Notes under the pieces: model-generated
Seen by the model: only the letters and a program-made list of their open reading frames with translations
The model's database searches: none
What the model was told of the DNA's origin: nothing
NCBI RefSeq assembly: GCF_037975245.1
Contig: NC_092563.1
Coordinates: 19,610,094-19,674,093, forward strand
Origin: Apostichopus japonicus
Taxonomy: Eukaryota > Echinodermata > Holothuroidea > Aspidochirotida > Stichopodidae
Direction: 5' to 3'
Length of the DNA stretch: 64,000 nucleotides
In this document: positions 58,200 to 64,000 of the stretch, in pieces
Position numbering within the stretch: position 1 is the first letter of the stretch
Layout of the letters: each line of letters starts with the position of its first letter
Translations under genes and position numbers: made by a program

Positions 58200-61100
58200 C
58201 TGCGTCTTTATCCGTCTTCTTCTGCATCTAAAACAACTAGGCAAGAAAAACAGTTAGAACATATCAAGTACATAACCCACCCACTAACCCTGGGACCCCC
58301 CTCTTCATCTGGTGGCATCGTCCTGCGTATTTATCCGTCTTCTTCTGCATCTGAAACAACAAGGCAAGAAAAACAGTTAGCACATATCAAATACATAACC
58401 CACCAACTAACCCTGGGACCCCACCCCCCTCTTCTTCTGGTGGCATCGTCCTGTGTAATTATCCGTCTTCTTCTGCATCTGAAACAACAAGGCAAGAAAA
58501 ACAGTTAGCAAATATCAAATACATAACCCACCCACTAACCCTGGGACCCCCCTCTTCTTCTGGTGGCATCGTCCTGCGTCTTTATCCGTCTTCTTCTGCA
58601 TCTGAAACAACAAGGCAAGAAAAACAGTTAGCACATATCAAATACATAACCCACCCACTAACCCTGGGAACCCCCTCTTCTTCTGGTCGCATCGTCCTGC
58701 GTATTTATACGTCTTCTTCTGCATCTGAAACAACAAGGCAAGAAAAACAGTTAGAACATATCAAATACATAACCCACCCACTAACCCTGGGACCCCCCTC
58801 TTCTTCTGGTCGCATCGTCCTCGTCTTTATCCGTCTTCTTCTGCATCTGAAACAACAAGGCAAGAAAAACAGTTAGAACATACCAAATACATAACCCACC
58901 CACTAACCCTGGGACCCCCCTCTTCTACTGGTCGCATCGTCCTGCGTATTTATCCGTCTTCTTCTGCATCTTAAACAACAAGGCAAGAAAAACAGTTAGA
59001 ACATATCAAATACATAAACCACCCACTAACCCTGGGACCCCCTCTTCTTCTGGTGGCATCGTCCTGCGTCTTTATCCGTCTTCTTCTGCATCTGAAACAA
59101 CAAGGCAAGAAAAACAGTTAGAACATATCAAATACATAACCCACCCACTAACCCTGGGACCCCCATCTTCTTCTGGTGGCATCGTCCTGGTCTTTATCCG
59201 TCTTCTTCTGCATCTGAAAAAACAAGGCTAGAAAAACAGTTAGCACCTGTCAAATACATAACCCACATACTAACCCTGGGACCCTCCTCTTCTGGTGGCA
59301 TCGTCCTGCGTATTAATCCGTCTTCTTCTGCATCTGAAACAACAAGGCAAGAAAAACAGTTAGCACATATCAAATACATAACCCACCCACTAACCCTGGG
59401 ACCCCACCCCTCTTCTTCTGGTGGCATCGTCCTACGTCTTTATTCGTCTTCTTCTGCATCTGAAACAACAAGGCAAGAAAAACAGTTAGAACATATCAAA
59501 TACATAACCCACCCACTAACCCTGGGAACCCACCCCCCTCTTCTTTTGGTGGCATCGTCCTGCGTCTTTATCCGTCTTCTTCTGCATCTGAAACAACAAG
59601 GCAAGAAAAACAGTTAGCACATATCAAATACATAACCCACCCACTAACCCTGGGACCCCCCTCTTCTTCTGGTGGCATCGTCCTGCGTCTTTATCCGTCT
59701 TCTTCTGCATCTAAAACAACTAGGCAAGAAAAACAGTTAGAACATATCAAGTGCATAACCCACCCACTAACCCTGGGACCCCCCTCTTCATCTGGTGGCA
59801 TCGTCCTGCGTATTTATCCGTCTTCTTCTGCATCTGAAACAACAAGGCAAGAAAAACAGTTAGCACATATCAAATACATAACCCACCAACTAACCCTGGG
59901 ACCCCACCCCCCTCTTCTTCTGGTGGCATCGTCCTGCGTAATTATCCGTCTTCTTCTGCATCTGAAACAACAAGGCAAGAAAAACAGTTAGCACATATCA
60001 AATACATAACCCACCCACTAACCCTGGGACCCCCCTCTTCTTCTGGTGGCATCGTCCTGCGTCTTTATCCGTCTTCTTCTGCATCTGAAACAACAAGGCA
60101 AGAAAAACAGTTAGCACATATCAAATACATAACCCACCCACTAACCCTGGGACCCCCCTCTTCTTCTGGTGGCATCGTCCTGCGTCTTTATCCGTCTTCT
60201 GCATCTAAAACAACAAGGCAAGAAAAACAGTTAGAACATATCAAATACATAACCCACCCACTAACCCTGGGACCCCCCCTCCCCTCTTCTTCTGGTGGCA
60301 TCGTCCTCGTCTTTATCCGTCTTCTTCTGCATCTGAAACAACAAGGCAAGAAAAACAGTTAGAACATATCAAATACATAACCCACCCACTAACCCTGGGA
60401 ACCCCCTCTTCTTCTGGTGGCATCGTCCTGCGTATTTATCCGTCTTCTTCTGCATCTGAAACAACAAGGCAAGAAAAACAGTTAGAACATATCAAATACA
60501 TAACCCACCCACTAACCCTGGGACCCCCCTCTTCATCTGGTGGCATCGTCCTGCGTATTTATCCGTCTTCTTCTGCATCTGAAACAACAAGGCAAGAAAA
60601 ACAGTTAGCACATATCAAATACATAACCCACCCATTAACCCTGGGACCCCACCCCCTCTTCTTCTGGTCGCATCGTCCTGTGTATTTATCCGTCTTCTTC
60701 TGCATCTTAAACAACAAGGCAAGAAAAACAGTTAGAACATATCAAATACATAAACCACCCACTAACCCTGGGACCCCCTCTTCTTCTGGTGGCATCGTCC
60801 TGCGTCTTTATCCGTCTTCTTCTGCATCTGAAACAACAAGGCAAGAAAAACAGTTAGAACATATCAAATACATAACCCACCCACTAACCCTGGGACCCCC
60901 ATCTTCTTCTGGTGGCATCGTCCTCGTCTTTATCCGTCTTCTTCTGCATCTGAAAAAACAAGGCTAGAAAAACAGTTAGCACATGTCAAATACATAACCC
61001 ACCCACTAACCCTGGGACCCTCCTCTTCTGGTGGCATCGTCCTGCGTATTAATCCGTCTTCTTCTGCATCTGAAACAACAAGGCAAGAAAAACAGTTAGC

Positions 61101-62500
61101 ATATATCAAATACATAACCCACCCACTAACCCTGGGACCCCACCCCTCTTCTTCTGGTGGCATCGTCCTACGTCTTTATTCGTCTTCTTCTGCATCTGAA
61201 ACAACAAGGCAAGAAAAACAGTTAGAACATATCAAATACATAACCCACCCACTAACCCTGGGAACCCACCCCCCTCTTCTTTTGGTGGCATCGTCCTGCG
61301 TCTTTATCCGTCTTCTTCTGCATCTGAAACAACAAGGCAAGAAAAACAGTTAGCACATATCAAATACATAACCCACCCACTAACCCTGGGACCCCCCTCT
61401 TCTTCTGGTGGCATCGTCCTGCGTCTTTATCCGTCTTCTTCTGCATCTAAAACAACTAGGCAAGAAAAACAGTTAGAACATATCAAGTGCATAACCCACC
61501 CACTAACCCTGGGACCCCCCTCTTCATCTGGTGGCATCGTCCTGCGTATTTATCCGTCTTCTTCTGCATCTGAAACAACAAGGCAAGAAAAACAGTTAGC
61601 ACATATCAAATACATAACCCACCAACTAACCCTGGGACCCCACCCCCCTCTTCTTCTGGTGGCTTCGTCCTGCGTAATTATCCGTCTTCTTCTGCATCTG
61701 AAACAACAAGGCAAGAAAAACAGTTAGCACATATCAAATACATAACCCACCCACTAACCCTGGGACCCCCCTCTTCTTCTGGTGGCATCGTCCTGCGTCT
61801 TTATCCGTCTTCTTCTGCATCTGAAACAACAAGGCAAGAAAAACAGTTAGCACATATCAAATACATAACCCACCCACTAACCCTGGGACCCCCCTCTTCT
61901 TCTGGTGGCATCGTCCTGCGTCTTTATCCGTCTTCTTCTGCATCTAAAACAACAAGGCAAGAAAAACAGTTAGAACATATCAAATACATAACCCACCCAC
62001 TAACCCTGGGACCCCCCCTCCCCTCTTCTTCTGGTGGCATCGTCCTCGTCTTTATCCGTCTTCTTCTGCATCTGAAACAACAAGGCAAGAAAAACAGTTA
62101 GAACATATCAAATACATAACCCACCCACTAACCCTGGGAACCCCCTCTTCTTCTGGTGGCATCGTCCTGCGTATTTATCCGTCTTCTTCTGCATCTGAAA
62201 CAACAAGGCAAGAAAAACAGTTAGCACATATCAAATACATAACCCACCCACTAACCCTGGGACCCCCCTCTTCTTCTGGTCGTATCGTCCTGCGTCTTTA
62301 TCCGTCTTCTTCTGCATCTAAAACAACAAGGCAAGAAAAACAGTTAGAACATATCAAATACATAACCCACCCACTAACCCTGGGACCCCACCCCCCTCTT
62401 CTTTTAGTGGCATCGTCCTGCGTATTTATCCGTCTTCTTCTGCATCTGAAACAACAAGGCTAGAAAAACAGTTAGCACATATCAAATACATAACCCACCC
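58200..62500 (+). repeat. Higher-order repeat block 3 (~1.74 kb, fourteen monomers)
   Basis: The variant AACAACTAGGCAAG with ATCAAGTGCATAACCC occurs near 59714 and 61450, and a related copy (ATCAAGTACATA) near 58232. Variant runs at 59194-59427 and 60930-61163 are also 1736 bp apart. Confidence 0.8.
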
Positions 62501-64000
62501 ACTAACCCTGGGACCCCCCTCTTCTTCTGGTGGCATCGTCCTGCGTCTTTATCCGTCTTCTTCTGCATCTAAAACAACAAGGCAAGAAAAACAGTTAGAA
62601 CATATCAAATACATAACCCACCCACTAACCCTGGGACCCCCCTCTTCATCTGGTGGCATCGTCCTGCGTTTTTATCTGTCTTCTTCTGCATCTGAAACAA
62701 CAAGGCAAGAAAAACAGTTAGCACATATCAAATACATAACCCACCAACTAACCCTGGGACCCCACCCCCCTCTTCTTCTGGTGGCATCGTCCTGCGTAAT
62801 TATCCGTCTTCCTCTGCATCTGAAACAACAAGGCAAGAAAAACAGTTAGCACATATCAAATACATAACCGACCCACTAACCCTGGGACCCCCCTCTTCTT
62901 CTGGTGGCATCGTCCTGCGTCTTTATCCGTCTTCTTCTGCATCTGAAACAACAAGGCAAGAAAAACAGTTAGCACATATCAAATACATAACCCACCCACT
63001 AACCCTGAGACCCCCCTCTTCTTCTGGTGGCATCGTCCTGCGTCTTTATCCGTCTTCTTCTGCATCTGAAACAACAAGGCAAGAAAAACAGTTAGAACAT
63101 ATCAAATACTTAACCCACCCACTAACCCTGGGACCCCTTCTTCTTCTGGTGGCATCGTCCTGCGTATTTATCCGTCTTCTTCTGCATCTGAAACAACAAG
63201 GCAAGAAAAAATTTAGAACATATCAAATACATAACCCACCCACTAACCCTGGGACCCCCCTCTTCTTCTGGTGGCATCGTCCTCGTCTTTATCCGTCTTC
63301 TTCTGCATCTAAAACAACAAGTCAAGAAAAACAGTTAGAACATATCAAATACATAACCCACCCACTAACCCTGGGACCCCCCCTCTTCTTCTGGTGGCAT
63401 CGTCCTGCGTATTTATCCGTCTTCTTCTGCATCTGAAACAACAAGGCAAGAAAAAATTTAGAACATATCAAATACATAACCCACCCACTAACCCTGGGAC
63501 CCCCCTCTTCTTCTGGTGGCATCGTCCTCGTCTTTATCCGTCTTCTTCTGCATCTGAAACAACAAGGCTAGAAAAACAGTTAGCACATATCAAATACATA
63601 ACCCACCCACTAACCCTGGGACCCCCCTTTTATCTGGTGGCATCGTCCTGCGTATTTATCCGTCTTCTTCTGCATCTTTAACAACAAGGCAAGAAAAACA
63701 GTTAGAACATATCAAATACATAACCCACCCACTAACCCTGGGACCCCCCTCTTCTTCTGGTGGCATCGTCCTGCGTCTTTATCCGTCTTCTTCTGCATCT
63801 GAAACAACAAGGCAAGAAAAACAGTTAGCACATATCAAATACATAACCCACCGACTAACCCTGGGACCCCCCTCTTCTTCTGGTGGCATCGTCCTGCGTC
63901 TTTATCCGTCTTCTTCTGCATCTAAAACAACAAGGCAAGAAAAACAGTTAGAACATATCAAATACATAACCCACCCACTAACCCTGGGACCCCACCCCCC

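Larger units (their letters stand above)
52676..64000 (+). repeat. Satellite array, ~123-bp monomer, runs off the window
   Basis: From about 53446 to the end the sequence is a head-to-tail array of about 85 monomers of 121-125 bp. Constant blocks are AACAAGGCAAGAAAAACAG, ACATATCAAATACATAACCC, ACCCACTAACCCTGGGACCC, CTTCTTCTGGTGGCATCGTC and TCCGTCTTCTTCTGCATCTG. Variant positions (gttagAaca/gttagCaca; tgcgtAttt/tgcgtCttt/ctcgtcttt; GGC/CGC after TCTGGT) define subtypes. The first units (52.68-53.45 kb) are more diverged and longer. No gene is supported: the long open frames exist because the unit is often a multiple of three and poor in stops. Confidence 0.95.

Noticed and set aside
52676-64000. 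Telomeric repeat array (two TAACCC per monomer)
   Set aside because: The hexamers are isolated inside a 123-bp unit (CATAACCCACCC...CTAACCCTGGG) and never tandem, so this is not telomeric DNA. It is probably coincidental.
52676-64000. CRISPR-like array
   Set aside because: Both 'repeat' and 'spacer' parts repeat, the period is 123 bp, and the genome is eukaryotic.

Overview
The window is animal nuclear DNA. It has spliced genes with GT/AG introns and long AT-rich introns. It also holds many short inverted-repeat transposons, poly-G/poly-C runs, a tRNA-derived SINE and a large satellite. The gene content (glutathione synthetase, FBXL8-type F-box proteins, a P-superfamily transposon) and the repeat style suggest a marine invertebrate, possibly an echinoderm or another deuterostome. 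That placement is inference.

Layout. At 99-232 lies the last coding exon of an unidentified + strand gene. At 14523-4015 (-) lies a complete ten-exon glutathione synthetase gene (GSS, about 480 aa). Its introns carry three copies of one TTAA-flanked MITE, a SINE and a decayed ~190-bp tandem repeat. A non-LTR reverse-transcriptase fragment lies upstream at 14830-15405. From about 16322 to 28363 lies one ~12-kb DNA transposon with 34-bp terminal inverted repeats and an 8-bp target duplication (GTCTGACC). From 28.4 to 33.7 kb is a dense field of hAT-like MITEs, one foldback element and a polypyrimidine tract. Two FBXL8-like F-box genes follow, head to head, at 36896-35679 (-) and 41200-42438 (+). 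From 42.5 to 52.6 kb there are more MITEs, a 1.2-kb foldback element built on 22-bp repeats, and AT-rich DNA without recognisable genes. From about 52.68 kb to the window end is a >11-kb satellite array of ~123-bp monomers with nested higher-order repeats.

The most interesting object is the 12-kb transposon. Its + strand gene (five spliced coding exons, ~870 aa) is a P-superfamily transposase. It has the expected Asp, Asp and Glu motifs, and its N-terminus resembles the non-core zinc-binding region of RAG1 (CxxC, then HPxxxCxxC, then H-x4-CxxC). Facing it on the - strand is a three-exon gene (~461 aa) with an N-terminal PHD finger and an unrecognised C-terminal domain. RAG1 and the PHD-containing RAG2 are also convergently transcribed, so this element resembles the RAG locus in layout but has a P-type rather than a Transib/RAG-type catalytic core. 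The exon phases agree at every junction and the reading frames look intact, so the element may be recent. Retaining the second intron would give a 625-aa protein lacking the catalytic Glu, ending at a stop that overlaps AATAAA. This recalls the truncated repressor of the Drosophila P element.
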